NCBI GenBank assembly: GCA_027490215.1
Contig: JAIXYO010000046.1
Location: 124,001-188,000 of the forward strand
DNA from: Rubrivivax sp.
GTDB taxonomy: Bacteria; Pseudomonadota; Gammaproteobacteria; Burkholderiales; Burkholderiaceae_C
Reading direction: 5' to 3'
Length of the DNA stretch: 64,000 nucleotides
Of the stretch, positions 40,240 through 50,269 are shown one piece after another. The notes under the pieces are model-generated. The model was not told the DNA's origin. It ran no database searches and saw nothing but the letters and a program-made list of their open reading frames with translations. Every line of letters begins with the position of its first letter. Position 1 is the first letter of the stretch. Both the position numbers and the translations under genes were made by a program.

Positions 40240-40943
40240 GTCGACTGTTGACAGCATCAACCAGGCCTTGGGTGCTGGCGCTGGTCGCCCTCGCTGTGAG
40301 CCAGTTTGCCTTGGCTGCAGCGTCGGAGGACAAAAAGCGCATTGCCGAGGCGCGTGCCCGAGCCGATGCCGACCTCGCCACGCAGGAGGTGGAATGTCAG
40401 ACCCGTTTTGCTGTGACGCCTTGTTTGCTCGACGCCCGTGAGAAGCACCGTGCCATCGTCGATCCACTTCGACGCGATGAGTTGACGCTTGACGAGCGTG
40501 AGCGCAAGCAGCGCGCAGCCGATCGGCTGGGGCGTTTGAGCCGAAAAGCCGATGCCGCTCGCGAAGCCGCCAGCGCTTCCGCAGCCACGTCCGCGCCAGA
40601 GCTGTCCGATACTGGCAGCAGAGCCAGCAAGCCCCTGTTGCCGATTCGACCACGACTGCGGTCTGGGTCTGCGTCCGAGCCGATGGCTACTGGCGAGGCC
40701 GCGTCAGCGCCGTCGCCGGAGCCACCCCCCGCGAAGCCTCGCCGCGCGCATGCCTCGAAGCGGCTGACACCCGCGCCCGATCCGGAGGCGGCGCAGAAGG
40801 CCGAAGAACGCGTCCGCCAGGCTGAGGAGCGAAAAGCTCGGGTTCTGGCACGCAATGCCGAGCGCACTGCGAAGAAGCCTCCGGCCGTACCGTTGCCAGT
40901 ACCCGGGGAGCCTACGGCCGCGACATCCAGCCCTGTGCGTTGA
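40236..40943 (+). CDS. Secreted coiled-coil protein of unknown function, coupled to zapE
   Basis: A 235-residue protein sharing ATGA with the zapE stop. A signal peptide (1-28, VLALVALAVSQFALAAA) precedes a charged helical region with two cysteines nine residues apart (ECQTRFAVTPCLLDAREKHR, a likely disulfide), then RDELTLDERERKQRAADRLG, an Ala/Pro/Ser-rich stretch and a second charged helix (EAAQKAEERVRQAEERKARV) before a Pro-rich end. It should be periplasmic. I do not recognise a named domain. Its translation coupling to a cell-division ATPase suggests a related envelope role, but that is inference. Confidence 0.75.
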   Translation: MSRLLTASTRPWVLALVALAVSQFALAAASEDKKRIAEARARADADLATQEVECQTRFAVTPCLLDAREKHRAIVDPLRRDELTLDERERKQRAADRLGRLSRKADAAREAASASAATSAPELSDTGSRASKPLLPIRPRLRSGSASEPMATGEAASAPSPEPPPAKPRRAHASKRLTPAPDPEAAQKAEERVRQAEERKARVLARNAERTAKKPPAVPLPVPGEPTAATSSPVR

Positions 40944-40978
40944 TCAACCCGAAAGGACCGCTCGGTCCGTGGGCCGGA

Positions 40979-41749
40979 TCAGCGGTCGAGTGATTCGACG
41001 CGCACCAGCGCAAGTGAGAGGTTGTCGCCACCGCCCCGTGCGCGTTGTCGGGCCTTGTCGACCAACATCTCGCTTGCCTCGCGCGGGGGCAAGGCATCGA
41101 CGATGGCACCGAGTTCCTTCGGAGTGAAGTAGTGCCACAGCCCGTCGCTGCAGGCCAGCACGCTGTCGCCAGGTTCCAGGCGCTCTATGCGTGTGACGGC
41201 GAGCGGTGGATCCTGTACCGCACCCAGGCAACCTGTCAGCAGATTGGACTGTGGATGGCTGTTCGCATCCTCTTCTGACAACTGCCCTTCATTGACCAGC
41301 CGCTGCACATAGGAGTGATCACTGGTGCGGGTGATCATCTCAGCCCCGCGGAAAAAATAGACCCGAGAATCGCCAGCATGCACGATGTGGCACTCGCGGC
41401 TGGGGCTGATCAAGAAGGCCGCAACCGTGCTGTGCGGTTCTTCTTCTGAGGTGATCGCTGTCAGCTTGATCATCAGATGCGCTTCCAGCACGAGTTGCTT
41501 CAGCGTTTCGGCAGGATCGTCGCGGCTGGGGGCGTAGCGCTCGAACAGTTGCTGCGCGGTCAGGATCACTTGATCGGCCGCTTTGCGCCCGCCACTCTTG
41601 CCCCCCATGCCGTCGGCAAGCACGCCCAGCGCGCAGCCGGGGACTCGCGTGTGCGGAATGATTTCGACCTGATCCTGCTGGTACGCGCGGTCCCCGCGAT
41701 GGATGCCTGTGGCGGCCGACAGCCGGTGGCCGTTCGAGGTGGAATTCAT
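40979..41749 (-). CDS. PP2C-type protein serine/threonine phosphatase
   Basis: A 256-residue Stp1-like phosphatase, cytoplasmic, dependent on Mn2+/Mg2+. It has the PP2C motifs: HRGDRAYQQDQVEI (first motif), LGVLADGMGGKSGGRKAAD (metal Asp and Gly-Gly), VHAGDSRVYFFRGAEM, DHSYVQRLVNEG and LACSDGLWHYF, with the final RGGGDNLSLALV. It removes phosphate from Ser/Thr of proteins; the cognate kinase is not in this window. The start at 41749 is chosen by homology, since the open frame runs 50 codons further upstream over the dinG promoter region. It converges with the secreted coiled-coil gene. Confidence 0.93.
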   Translation of the reverse strand: MNSTSNGHRLSAATGIHRGDRAYQQDQVEIIPHTRVPGCALGVLADGMGGKSGGRKAADQVILTAQQLFERYAPSRDDPAETLKQLVLEAHLMIKLTAITSEEEPHSTVAAFLISPSRECHIVHAGDSRVYFFRGAEMITRTSDHSYVQRLVNEGQLSEEDANSHPQSNLLTGCLGAVQDPPLAVTRIERLEPGDSVLACSDGLWHYFTPKELGAIVDALPPREASEMLVDKARQRARGGGDNLSLALVRVESLDR

Positions 41750-41884
41750 GTTGAAAACTATAATCGGAGTCGTTGTCAAAAACTCGTGAAGAGTGGGCAA
41801 CGCTACCCAAGATGAACATCGAATTGAACTCACCACCCCTGCCGCCATCGGCATGACCCGAAGCGCTTTGGCAAGGGTGGGAAC

Positions 41885-43870
41885 ATGAGTCCGCTGCACA
41901 GTTCAGTGCAGCAGGCATTCGCCGCAACCGGCAGCCTGGCGCAGGCGGACCCCGGATACACCGAGCGCGAAGTTCAGTCCCGTATGGCGCTGGCGGTGGC
42001 CGATGCCATCGATGCGCGCAGCACGCTGGTCGCTGAAGCAGGCACGGGTGTCGGTAAGACTTTCGCTTACCTGGTACCCACCCTGCTTTCCGGCGCACGG
42101 GCGCTGATCAGCACCGCGACCAAGAGCCTTCAGGATCAGTTGTTCTTGCGCGACCTACCGCGCTTGCGAGACGCCCTGGCGCTACCGACGACGGTGGCGC
42201 TGCTGAAGGGCCGAGCCAGCTACCTCTGCACCCACCGCCTCAAGCAGGCGCGGCACACCATCGATCTCGGCGACCGGTGGGCGGTCCGCACGCTGGCGAA
42301 GATCGAGACGTGGACGCAGATCACTGAGACCGGTGATCTGGCTGAGATCGATGGACTGGACGAGCGCAGCAGCGTGATCCCGCTGGTCACCTCTACGCGC
42401 GAGAACTGCCTGGGCAGCGAGTGCCCGGACTATCGTGGCTGTCATGTGATGAAGGCGCGGCGCGATGCGATGGCGGCCGACGTGGTGGTTGTCAATCACC
42501 ACCTGTTCTTTGCTGACATGAGCCTGCGCGAAAGCGGCGTCGCTGAGTTGCTGCCAAGCGTCGAGGTGGCAGTGTTCGATGAGGCTCATCAGCTGGCCGA
42601 AGCGGGCGTCGCATTTCTTGGCGTCACGCTGTCCAGCGGTCAGTTGCTGGACACCGCGCGCGACATGCTGGCCACGGGCTTGCAACAGGCGCGCGGTTTG
42701 GCGCCTTGGCAGGAGCTGACGGCGACCTGTGACCGCGCGGCGCGCGACCTCCGGCTGGCCTGCGTCGGCGCGGCCGGCGCGGATGGCTCGTCGCGCGCCG
42801 AGCGCGGTTCGATGAAGCTGCGCTGGGATGAACGTGCAGAGCGGCCGGTGTTTGGCGCGGCATTGAGGCAGGCCGCTGTAGCCTGCGCTGCAGCGCATGA
42901 AGCGCTGGACACGGTGTCCGAGCTGTCACCGGATTTCGCCAAGCTGGCTGACCGCATGGCCAGTCTGCATGAGCTGACGCAGCGCTTCGCCGAGAAAGGG
43001 CTGCCCGGGCAGGTGCGCTGGATCGACGTCACCGCGAATCAGTGTCGGCTGGTCGAGTCGCCACTTGACATCCGGGACGCCTTGCGGGAGCAGATGGCCG
43101 CGGCGCCCAAGGCATGGATATTCACCTCGGCGACGCTGGGAGATGACGACCGTCTGTCATGGTTCACCGAGCCGGCCGGACTGACCGAGGCGACGACGCT
43201 GCGGGTCGGCAGCCCGTTCGACTACGCTGAGCACGCCCGGCTTTATGTGCCGTCTCCGTTCCCGAAACCTGGCGAGCCGAACCACGCATTGGACGTGGCG
43301 CGGTTGGCGGCACGTTGCGCGCGCGCGCTGGGCGGACGCACCTTTGTGCTGACGACCACGCTGCGCGCCTTGCAGACCATCGGTGACACCTTGCGGACAG
43401 CGTTTGAATCAGCCGGTGACGAAATGACGGTCCTGATTCAGGGCCAACTGCCCAAGCGGCAACTGCTGCAGATGTTTCTGGCACAGCCACGCTCGGTGTT
43501 GGTTGGCTCTCAGACCTTCTGGGAGGGGATCGACGTCCCAGGTGATGCGCTGCAGTGCGTTCTGATCGATAAGCTGCCGTTCCCGCCACCGAATGATCCC
43601 TTGGTCGAGGCGCGTGTGAAGCGCCTGGAGGGCGAGGGCCGCAACGCGTTCAGCGACTACTTCGTGGCGGAAGCGGCGGTGTCGCTGAAGCAGGGTGCCG
43701 GGCGCTTGATTCGCAGCGAGACCGATCGCGGCTTGCTGGTCATCTGCGATCCGCGCTTGACGGCCATGAGCTACGGAAAGCGTCTGCGACAGGCGTTGCC
43801 CGCAATGCCGCGCCTGGAAGGCGAGGCCGAGGCGATGGCGTGGTTGGCGACGCTGGCCGCTGATCGGTGA
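41885..43870 (+). CDS. DinG/YoaA-family ATP-dependent DNA helicase with iron-sulfur cluster
   Basis: A 661-residue XPD-like superfamily 2 helicase (5' to 3') acting in DNA repair. It contains YTEREVQSRMALAV (Q-motif-like), Walker A VAEAGTGVGKTFAYL (about 50-64), cysteines for a 4Fe-4S cluster (YLCTHR, and NCLGSECPDYRGC, about 114 and 175-187), the DEAH box VAVFDEAHQLAEAG and VVVVNHHLFF, then the C-terminal helicase domain with VGSQTFWEGIDVPGDALQC and the arginine-finger end QGAGRLIRSETDRG. It fits YoaA better than the longer E. coli DinG. Divergent from the phosphatase gene. Confidence 0.92.
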   Translation: MSPLHSSVQQAFAATGSLAQADPGYTEREVQSRMALAVADAIDARSTLVAEAGTGVGKTFAYLVPTLLSGARALISTATKSLQDQLFLRDLPRLRDALALPTTVALLKGRASYLCTHRLKQARHTIDLGDRWAVRTLAKIETWTQITETGDLAEIDGLDERSSVIPLVTSTRENCLGSECPDYRGCHVMKARRDAMAADVVVVNHHLFFADMSLRESGVAELLPSVEVAVFDEAHQLAEAGVAFLGVTLSSGQLLDTARDMLATGLQQARGLAPWQELTATCDRAARDLRLACVGAAGADGSSRAERGSMKLRWDERAERPVFGAALRQAAVACAAAHEALDTVSELSPDFAKLADRMASLHELTQRFAEKGLPGQVRWIDVTANQCRLVESPLDIRDALREQMAAAPKAWIFTSATLGDDDRLSWFTEPAGLTEATTLRVGSPFDYAEHARLYVPSPFPKPGEPNHALDVARLAARCARALGGRTFVLTTTLRALQTIGDTLRTAFESAGDEMTVLIQGQLPKRQLLQMFLAQPRSVLVGSQTFWEGIDVPGDALQCVLIDKLPFPPPNDPLVEARVKRLEGEGRNAFSDYFVAEAAVSLKQGAGRLIRSETDRGLLVICDPRLTAMSYGKRLRQALPAMPRLEGEAEAMAWLATLAADR

Positions 43871-43900
43871 GCGCAGAGCCCTGATCGGATCAGATAGCGA

Positions 43901-44722
43901 TCACCACAGTTGCCACCACGGCTTCTCGGCGTAATTGATGCCTTCACCCGTCAGCAGGGCGCTTTTGGGGTAGTTGGTGCGCAGAACCCGCTCAGCGTCA
44001 TCGCGCAGTTTTTCCAAACCCAACTTGTCGTAGCTGCGAGCGAGGATGGACAGGGCTTCCTCGGTTGCCGGCGAATACTGGAATTCTTGGATCGCGGCCT
44101 GTGCCCTGTTGGCTGCAGCCACGTAGGCGCCGCGGCGGTAGTAGTAGCGAGCCACGTGGACTTCGTAGTGCGCCAGCGTATTGACGATGTAGCCCATGCG
44201 ATCCTTCGCATCAGCGGCGTACTTCGAATTAGGGTATTGCTCCAGCAGTTGCTTGAACGACTCATAGGAATCGCGGGCGGCTTGCTGGTCGCGTTCAGTC
44301 AGGTCCTGCCGAGACAACTTGCCCAGGAAGCCGAGGTTGTCGTTGAAGTTGATCAGTGCCCTCAGGTAGATCGCGTAGTCGATGGCCGGGCTCAGCGGGT
44401 TGACCTTGATGAAGCGATCAATCGTCGACAGTGCGTCAGCCTTGTCGCCAGCTTGGTAGAGCAAGTAGGCGCGTTCCAGTTGAGCCTGCTGCCCGAGCAC
44501 CGTGCCCGCCCCCTTTCCCTCCAGGCGCTCGTACATCTTGGCGGCACGGTCGAAGTTGCCGCTGGCCTGTTGTTCACGAGCCTCTTCATACAATTGGTCG
44601 GCGGCCAGGTTGTCACTTGGATCTTTCGACGGCGCGCTTGAGCAGCCCGACGCACCGAGGATCACGCCAGCGAACGCGATCAACCCGCAGGCGACGCGCA
44701 GATCGTGGCGCAAAGAGTTCAT
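43901..44722 (-). CDS. bamD: Outer-membrane assembly lipoprotein BamD
   Basis: Essential lipoprotein of the BAM complex that inserts beta-barrel proteins in the outer membrane. From the ATG at 44722 the protein has 273 residues with a signal peptide and lipobox LGASGC (lipidated C27), then five TPR-like helical pairs: QLYEEAREQQASGNFDRAAK, LLYQAGDKADALSTIDRFIK, FKQLLEQYPNSKYAADAKDR (a hallmark), and HVARYYYRRGAYVAAANRAQ. The open frame extends upstream over rluD and is not coding there. bamD and rluD are divergent with only 38 bases between the starts, so bamD's promoter must lie within the rluD 5' end (TATACT occurs there). Confidence 0.96.
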   Translation of the reverse strand: MNSLRHDLRVACGLIAFAGVILGASGCSSAPSKDPSDNLAADQLYEEAREQQASGNFDRAAKMYERLEGKGAGTVLGQQAQLERAYLLYQAGDKADALSTIDRFIKVNPLSPAIDYAIYLRALINFNDNLGFLGKLSRQDLTERDQQAARDSYESFKQLLEQYPNSKYAADAKDRMGYIVNTLAHYEVHVARYYYRRGAYVAAANRAQAAIQEFQYSPATEEALSILARSYDKLGLEKLRDDAERVLRTNYPKSALLTGEGINYAEKPWWQLW

Positions 44723-44760
44723 GACCGACGATCCACGCAGCATCCCGACATCCCTGAAAA

Positions 44761-45798
44761 ATGAAGCAGAAGTATACGGTCGGGCCTGACAGCGACGCCT
44801 TCCTGTCGCCATCCGAAGCCCTATTGGAGGCGGTGACCGAAGAGGCTGGCGACGCCCCGGTCGATGATGCCCACGAGCGGCGCGAATCGACAGTGACAAC
44901 AGCGCTACATGGCTCACGTTTGGACAAGGCTGTTGTGGCGATGGCGGGTGAGTTTTCTCGTAACCACCTGCAGTCGCTGATCGAGGCCGGCCACGTGTGG
45001 GTCGATGGCGACCGTCAGGTGTCGGCATCGCGCAAGGTACACGCCGGGCAGCGTTTGGTCGTCGAGTTGATCCCCACCCAGGAATGCCGAGCGTTCCGGC
45101 CCGAGGCGATGCCGCTTGCCATCGTGTTCGAGGACGACGATGTGATCGTCATCGATAAACCAGCCGGATTGGTCGTGCATCCAGCGCCTGGGAACTGGTC
45201 GGGGACACTGCTCAACGGCCTGTTGGCCCACCATGCGGCTGCCGCGACCTTGCCGCGCGCCGGTATCGTGCACCGGCTGGACAAGGACACCTCTGGACTG
45301 ATGGTCGTCGGCAAGACGCTGGTGGCGGTGACAGCGCTGGTGCGCCAAATCGCGGCGCGAGAGGTTCGTCGGATCTATCTGGCGGTGTGTCATGGGCGCT
45401 TCGAGCACTCTGCTTTGCGCCTCGCCGCGCCAATTGGTCGCGATCCTCGCTCACGCGTTCGCATGGCGGTACTGCCTGCCGGCGGCCGCGAGGCCCGGAC
45501 CGATGTGGAGCGGCTCGCCGTGAGAGACGACACCGCTGCCGGGCCACTGAGTGCGGTGCGTTGCACGCTACACACCGGGCGCACCCATCAGATCAGGGTG
45601 CACCTGGCGTCAGTCGGGCACCCATTGCTGGCCGATACCACCTACGGTGGGCGCGCTGCGGGCGGCCTGACGCGCCAGGGTTTGCACGCTGTGCGCCTGG
45701 GCTTCGCGCACCCCGTGACCTGCCGAGCCATGGCGTTCGAAGCGGACCTGCCGGCCGATTTCGCTGCTGTGTGGCAACTTCTGACAAACGCGCGCTGA
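44761..45798 (+). CDS. rluD: Ribosomal large-subunit pseudouridine synthase D
   Basis: Forms pseudouridines in helix 69 of 23S rRNA (1911, 1915, 1917 in E. coli), needed for normal ribosome assembly. The 345 residues have an acidic N-terminal extension (1-50), an S4 RNA-binding domain (about 52-105, SRLDKAVVAMAGEFSRNHLQ) and the RsuA/RluA catalytic domain with the active Asp174 in GIVHRLDKDTSGLMVV and the C-terminal LHTGRTHQIRVHLASVGHPL. It is divergent from bamD, a pairing conserved in proteobacteria. The usual downstream laccase-like pgeF is absent here. Confidence 0.96.
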   Translation: MKQKYTVGPDSDAFLSPSEALLEAVTEEAGDAPVDDAHERRESTVTTALHGSRLDKAVVAMAGEFSRNHLQSLIEAGHVWVDGDRQVSASRKVHAGQRLVVELIPTQECRAFRPEAMPLAIVFEDDDVIVIDKPAGLVVHPAPGNWSGTLLNGLLAHHAAAATLPRAGIVHRLDKDTSGLMVVGKTLVAVTALVRQIAAREVRRIYLAVCHGRFEHSALRLAAPIGRDPRSRVRMAVLPAGGREARTDVERLAVRDDTAAGPLSAVRCTLHTGRTHQIRVHLASVGHPLLADTTYGGRAAGGLTRQGLHAVRLGFAHPVTCRAMAFEADLPADFAAVWQLLTNAR

Positions 45799-46047
45799 CA
45801 CTCGCTTCCTCCGTTACACTCCGTCCAAATCCGGCGTGAACAGAAAGCTTGGCTCAAGTAGCCAACGACCAAATCGCCGCTGATGTGAGTGCTGCCAACG
45901 CGAGAATTTCTCCCGGCGCATGACATTGCCGCACCGCAGCCGTGTCACGGCGCCACCCTGATGCAGGGTCTGCGCCTCGAATCGGCTGACGATTAAAGAG
46001 CCTGAACATCCACTGGCCGAGGCCGGTCGAGGACCATCACGATAGTC
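45799..46047. other. Gene-free stretch between rluD and scpB
   Basis: 249 bases. A small hairpin TTGGCT-CAAGT-AGCCAA starts near 45850. Open frames on the reverse strand here have no start signal or domain and are taken as chance. No terminator or promoter could be called with confidence. Confidence 0.5.
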
Positions 46048-46692
46048 ATGAACACACAGGATGCGAAGCGCGTCCTCCAAACCGCACTGATCTGCGCCCG
46101 AGAGCCGCTGTCGATCCGTGATCTGCGCATCTTGTTCGCCGACGAAGTCGATCCGGACACCATCCGCGGACTGCTCGATGAACTCGCGCATGACTGGGAA
46201 GGCGAGGGTGTCGAGTTGGTGTCGGTTTCGACAGGCTGGCGCTTTCAGAGCCGTCCGGAGATGCGTGAGTTTCTCGATCGACTCAACCCGGAGAAGCCAC
46301 CCAGGTATTCCCGCGCAGTGATGGAAACCTTGGCCATCATTGCGTACCGACAACCTGTCACGCGTGGCGACATCGAGGACATTCGCGGCGTGACCGTGGC
46401 AACACAGATCATCAAGCAGCTCGAAGACCGCGGGTGGGTCGAGTCGATCGGGTACCGGGAAACACCGGGTCGTCCCGCCCTGCTGGCCACCACGCGGCAG
46501 TTCCTAGACGATCTGGGACTGGCCAGCCTTCAGCAGTTGCCGTTGATGTCAGGTGGCAGCAACCAGCAATGCTCTTTCGACGATTTGTTGGCTGTACTTC
46601 CGGTGGACGACTCCACCCCGGCCTTGGATCTTTCTCCTCACCCAGCGGCGGCTGCCGTACCCATGGAACGTCCGAATGAACCCCAATCCTGA
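46048..46692 (+). CDS. scpB: Segregation and condensation protein B
   Basis: Partner of SMC and ScpA in chromosome condensation. The 214 residues hold two winged-helix domains: [20 protein letters not shown] at the start, then [40 protein letters not shown] and [17 protein letters not shown], which are the family's conserved blocks (about 88-150). About 60 poorly conserved residues follow. Its 3' end overlaps the rluB start by 17 bases in another frame, so the two are probably co-translated. scpA is not in the window. Confidence 0.95.
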   Translation: MNTQDAKRVLQTALICAREPLSIRDLRILFADEVDPDTIRGLLDELAHDWEGEGVELVSVSTGWRFQSRPEMREFLDRLNPEKPPRYSRAVMETLAIIAYRQPVTRGDIEDIRGVTVATQIIKQLEDRGWVESIGYRETPGRPALLATTRQFLDDLGLASLQQLPLMSGGSNQQCSFDDLLAVLPVDDSTPALDLSPHPAAAAVPMERPNEPQS

Positions 46693-48535
46693 TCACGCTG
46701 CCGACTCCGAAGGTGATTCCATTCCTGCGGAGGCTCCCGAGTCAACGCTGCAGCCCGCCGCGAAGCCGGTGCGGCGCAAGCGTGCAGTGAAAGTTGCGGT
46801 TGCTGGGGGCCCCGAGATGCCCGAGGCGGCCGCTACTGTGGCGGCGGGTGACGCCATGTCTGATGACACCTTGCCAGGCTCGCCGTCCGAACTCGGTTCT
46901 GCAGAGGGGGCGTCTAGCGCCGACGAAACGAGCGATGGCGATTCAGCACGCAAGGGACGGCGCCAGCGGCGACGGAGTCCCCGAGCCGAGGACGTGGATG
47001 CCGCTGGCTCTGTGAATGAATCCGTCCAAAGCCGCGCCGAGGATGGTGCTGACGAGTCGGGCGGGTCGGAGGTCAGTGGACCGCCGGTTGTTCCTGCAGA
47101 TGTGGGCGAAGTGTTCGCGCAGGTGCTCTCGGGTGCGTTCGACATCGAACCGCCAGCCGATGAGCCGGTCGCGCCGCCCAAGCGTGTGTTGCGCCCGGAG
47201 CCCGAAGCGCCGAAGTTGCACAAGGTGCTCGCCCAGTCGGGCATCGGCTCGCGGCGGGACATGGAACAGGCCATCGTCGACGGCTTGGTCGAGGTCAATG
47301 GCCAGCTGGCCCACACCGGCCAGCGCATCTCGTTTGGCGATCAGGTCAGGGTCAACGGCAAGCCGGTTCGGGTGCGCATCATCCCGCCGCCACCGCGCAT
47401 CATTGCCTACCACAAGCCCACGGGCGAAGTGGTGACCAACGACGATCCTGAGCACCGGCCGACGGTCTTCCGCCGGCTGCCGCGTCTGCCGCAGGGCAAG
47501 TGGCAGGCGGTGGGTCGCCTGGACATCAATACCGAAGGCCTGCTGCTGTTTACCAACTCAGGTGATCTGGCTAACCGTCTGATGCATCCGCGCTTCGGCG
47601 TGGAGCGAGAGTACGCGGTGCGTGTGCTCGGGACGCTCGACGCCGAGTCGAAGGCGATGCTGCTGGAAGGCGTCACCATCGACGGCCAGATGGCGAGTTT
47701 CCGCTCGATCGAAAACGGTGGTGGAGAGGGCTTGAACCACTGGTACCGCGTCGTCATTACCGAGGGCCGCAACCGCGAGGTTCGAAAGCTATTTGATGCT
47801 GTTGATCTCACCGTCAACCGCCTCATCCGCATCCGTTACGGTTGCATCGTGCTGCCCCGCGGGCTCAAGCGCGGAGTGTGGGTGGATCTGGAAGACTCAG
47901 ACATCCGCGCCATTCGCCGGCTGGCGGGCGGCGAAGCAGAAGGAGGGCCGCGCGAGCCGCGTCCGAATGGACGTGACGCGCAACAGGCTCGCCCGCCGCG
48001 GGGGCGCGACAACGCACAAAAAGGCGAGCGCCGCGATGGTCGTCCCCCTCGTCCCGATCTGCCGGGCGGCGATCGGCCCTTCAGCGAAGGCCGTGGCCCA
48101 CGCCCGCCGCAAGCCGAAGCCCCGTTGCGCACCGAGCGCTTGAGCGAGGACCGACCACCACGCGACGATGATCTCGACGACGACTTTGACCCGTCGCGCA
48201 TTCCCAATCCGTTGGAGCAGACCTTCGACAAGCGTTTCGTGCAGAACCCACGAACGCCTGCCGGCGGTCGCCACTTCCGCAGCGGCGGCGGTGGCTTCGG
48301 CGCCGGGGGCAGCGCGCCGCCAGCACCTCGAAAAGGCGACGGACCCCGTCAGCCAGATCCGATGCAGACATCGGTCGGCTACATCGGCGGGGATGCCTTC
48401 CACCGCAAGAGCGCCCGAGGTGGTGGTGGGCAGGGCGGAGGTGGATATGGTGGTAATGGCGGCGGTGGTGGACGCAGCGGCGGCAACCGTGGCGGTGGCG
48501 GAAATGCCGGCGGCGGTGGCCGTCGCGGACGCTGA
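46676..48535 (+). CDS. rluB: Ribosomal large-subunit pseudouridine synthase B with long disordered tails
   Basis: Makes pseudouridine 2605 (E. coli numbering) of 23S rRNA. The 619-residue protein is about twice the usual size. An acidic, disordered N-terminal 175 residues (Ala/Ser/Glu-rich) precede the S4 domain ([20 protein letters not shown], about 180) and the catalytic domain with active Asp in [17 protein letters not shown] (about 280) and [20 protein letters not shown] (about 355). The last 200 residues are first Arg/Pro/Asp-rich and then Gly-rich (GGGG with Arg), resembling RNA-binding RGG tails. Tail length of this kind is common in Burkholderiales RluB. ndk follows. Confidence 0.93.
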   Translation: MNPNPDHAADSEGDSIPAEAPESTLQPAAKPVRRKRAVKVAVAGGPEMPEAAATVAAGDAMSDDTLPGSPSELGSAEGASSADETSDGDSARKGRRQRRRSPRAEDVDAAGSVNESVQSRAEDGADESGGSEVSGPPVVPADVGEVFAQVLSGAFDIEPPADEPVAPPKRVLRPEPEAPKLHKVLAQSGIGSRRDMEQAIVDGLVEVNGQLAHTGQRISFGDQVRVNGKPVRVRIIPPPPRIIAYHKPTGEVVTNDDPEHRPTVFRRLPRLPQGKWQAVGRLDINTEGLLLFTNSGDLANRLMHPRFGVEREYAVRVLGTLDAESKAMLLEGVTIDGQMASFRSIENGGGEGLNHWYRVVITEGRNREVRKLFDAVDLTVNRLIRIRYGCIVLPRGLKRGVWVDLEDSDIRAIRRLAGGEAEGGPREPRPNGRDAQQARPPRGRDNAQKGERRDGRPPRPDLPGGDRPFSEGRGPRPPQAEAPLRTERLSEDRPPRDDDLDDDFDPSRIPNPLEQTFDKRFVQNPRTPAGGRHFRSGGGGFGAGGSAPPAPRKGDGPRQPDPMQTSVGYIGGDAFHRKSARGGGGQGGGGYGGNGGGGGRSGGNRGGGGNAGGGGRRGR

Positions 48536-48601
48536 TCCGACGTCTGCCCACAGTAGAATCCGGGGCTTTGTCTCGCAGTAACTCCCTCAGGAACGAATGT
48601 C

Positions 48602-49027
48602 ATGGCCATTGAACGCACGCTCTCCATCATCAAGCCCGACGCGGTCGCCAAGAACGTCATCGGACAGATTTACAGCCGGTTCGAGAGCGCCGGCTTGAAG
48701 GTGATCGCGGCTCGGATGGCGCATCTGTCACGCGGCGAGGCCGAGGCCTTCTACGCAGTGCACAAGGCTAGGCCGTTCTTCAAGGATCTGGTCGATTTCA
48801 TGATCTCCGGCCCGGTGATGATCCAGGCGCTTGAGGGCGAAGGCGCGATCCTGAAGAACCGCGACCTCATGGGTGCGACCGATCCGAAGAAGGCCGAGAA
48901 GGGCACCATCCGGGCCGACTTTGCTGACAGCATCGATGCAAATGCAGTGCACGGCTCCGACGCTGCTGAAACGGCAGCTGTCGAGATCGCTTTCTTCTTC
49001 CCGGGCGCGCAGGTCTACAGCCGCTGA
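48602..49027 (+). CDS. ndk: Nucleoside diphosphate kinase
   Basis: Balances nucleoside triphosphate pools by phosphate transfer from ATP through a phosphohistidine. The 141 residues have [20 protein letters not shown] at the start and the active site [20 protein letters not shown] with the catalytic His at about residue 117. TAGAAT at 48553-48558 could be a -10 box, with no clear -35. Followed by rlmN at a short distance. Confidence 0.98.
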   Translation: MAIERTLSIIKPDAVAKNVIGQIYSRFESAGLKVIAARMAHLSRGEAEAFYAVHKARPFFKDLVDFMISGPVMIQALEGEGAILKNRDLMGATDPKKAEKGTIRADFADSIDANAVHGSDAAETAAVEIAFFFPGAQVYSR

Positions 49028-49084
49028 TGCGTGCTCATTGACCTCCGGCCACTGACGCTACTGCACCGGCCACTTGGGCCTTCC

Positions 49085-50269
49085 ATGACCGCCGTCAACC
49101 TGCTCGACTTCGATCTGGCTGGCTTGGCGGCGTATTGCGAGGGCTTGGGCGAGAAGCGATTCCGCGCGACCCAACTATTCCGCTGGTTGCACCAGCGCGG
49201 CGTGTCCGACTGCGCTCTGATGTCGGATTTGGCAAAGTCCTTCCGCGACAAGCTCAGCAGCGTTTGCGAGGTCCGTGTGCCTGCCGTGCTCAGCGAGCAG
49301 GCTTCTGCCGATGGCACGATCAAGTGGCTGTTCGATGTGGGCGGTGGCGACGCGGTCGAGACGGTGTTCATCCCGGAGGACGACCGCGGCACTTTGTGCG
49401 TTTCGTCGCAAGCCGGCTGCGCAGTCGGTTGCCGTTTCTGTTCGACCGGTCATCAGGGCTTCAGCCGCAACCTCACAACTGCTGAGATCGTGGGGCAACT
49501 CTGGTTCGCTGAACACCATCTTCGCCATCGCCTTCATTTGCCCGAAGGCAGCCGCGCGATTACCAATGTGGTGATGATGGGCATGGGGGAGCCGTTGCAG
49601 AACTATTCGGCGCTGCTGCCTGCGCTGCGGGTCATGCTTGATGACCACGCTTATGGCCTGTCAAGGCGGCGCGTCACGGTATCGACCTCTGGTGTAGTGC
49701 CGATGATCGACCGGCTGCGCGACGATTGCCCGGTGGCGCTTGCGGTGTCGTTGCACGCCCCGAACGACGCGTTGCGCGACGATCTGGTACCGCTGAACCG
49801 CAAGTATCCGCTGGCTGAGTTGCTCGCCGCCTGCGACCGGTACCTTGAATCCGCGCCTCGCGACTTCATCACTTTCGAATACTGCATGCTCGACGGTGTC
49901 AATGACACTGTGGAGCATGCATCTCAATTGGTCGATCTGGTTCAGGGCCGCGGCGTTCGCGCCGAACCGCTGTCATGCAAGTTCAACCTGATTCCATTCA
50001 ATCCGTTTCCTGCGTCCGGGCTGACCTGCAGCCCGCGTGAACGCGTCAAGGCCTTTGCCAACGTGCTTCAGGAATCGGGCATCGTGACCACGATCCGCAA
50101 GACCCGCGGCAGTGACATCGATGCCGCCTGCGGGCAACTGGCCGGCGAGGTGCAGGATCGCACGCGCGTTGCCGAGCGCCGTTCGGGCCGTGCGGCGATC
50201 CCGATCGTGCCCATCGATGCATCGGCAGCGCGCGCCCTGGCCGCACAGGCTCTGGAAAGGCCCGCATGA
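49085..50269 (+). CDS. rlmN: Dual-specificity RNA methyltransferase RlmN (radical SAM)
   Basis: Adds a methyl to C2 of adenosine 2503 in 23S rRNA and A37 of some tRNAs. From the ATG at 49085 the protein has 394 residues with the radical SAM cluster C112-x3-C116-x2-C119 ([12 protein letters not shown]), [11 protein letters not shown] (SAM-binding GGE-type motif), [18 protein letters not shown] and the C-terminal [14 protein letters not shown] carrying the methylated/resolving Cys. The start at 49031 adds 18 non-homologous residues. It shares ATGA with pilW and heads the rlmN-pilW-rodZ-ispG-hisS series. Confidence 0.97.
   Translation: MTAVNLLDFDLAGLAAYCEGLGEKRFRATQLFRWLHQRGVSDCALMSDLAKSFRDKLSSVCEVRVPAVLSEQASADGTIKWLFDVGGGDAVETVFIPEDDRGTLCVSSQAGCAVGCRFCSTGHQGFSRNLTTAEIVGQLWFAEHHLRHRLHLPEGSRAITNVVMMGMGEPLQNYSALLPALRVMLDDHAYGLSRRRVTVSTSGVVPMIDRLRDDCPVALAVSLHAPNDALRDDLVPLNRKYPLAELLAACDRYLESAPRDFITFEYCMLDGVNDTVEHASQLVDLVQGRGVRAEPLSCKFNLIPFNPFPASGLTCSPRERVKAFANVLQESGIVTTIRKTRGSDIDAACGQLAGEVQDRTRVAERRSGRAAIPIVPIDASAARALAAQALERPA

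Noticed and set aside
40956-40969. GGACC-GCTC-GGTCC hairpin between the secreted coiled-coil gene and the phosphatase gene
   Set aside because: Five-bp stem with no T-run; too weak for a terminator call.
43881-43893. Palindrome CTGATC-G-GATCAG between the ends of dinG-like gene and bamD
   Set aside because: A one-base loop cannot form as a hairpin without losing pairs, and there is no T-run; probably chance in a short convergent gap.
48240-48535. GGT/GGC-rich stretch at the end of rluB as a DNA tandem repeat
   Set aside because: The repetition is in the amino acids (Gly with Arg); the DNA units vary in length and sequence, so it is low-complexity coding sequence.
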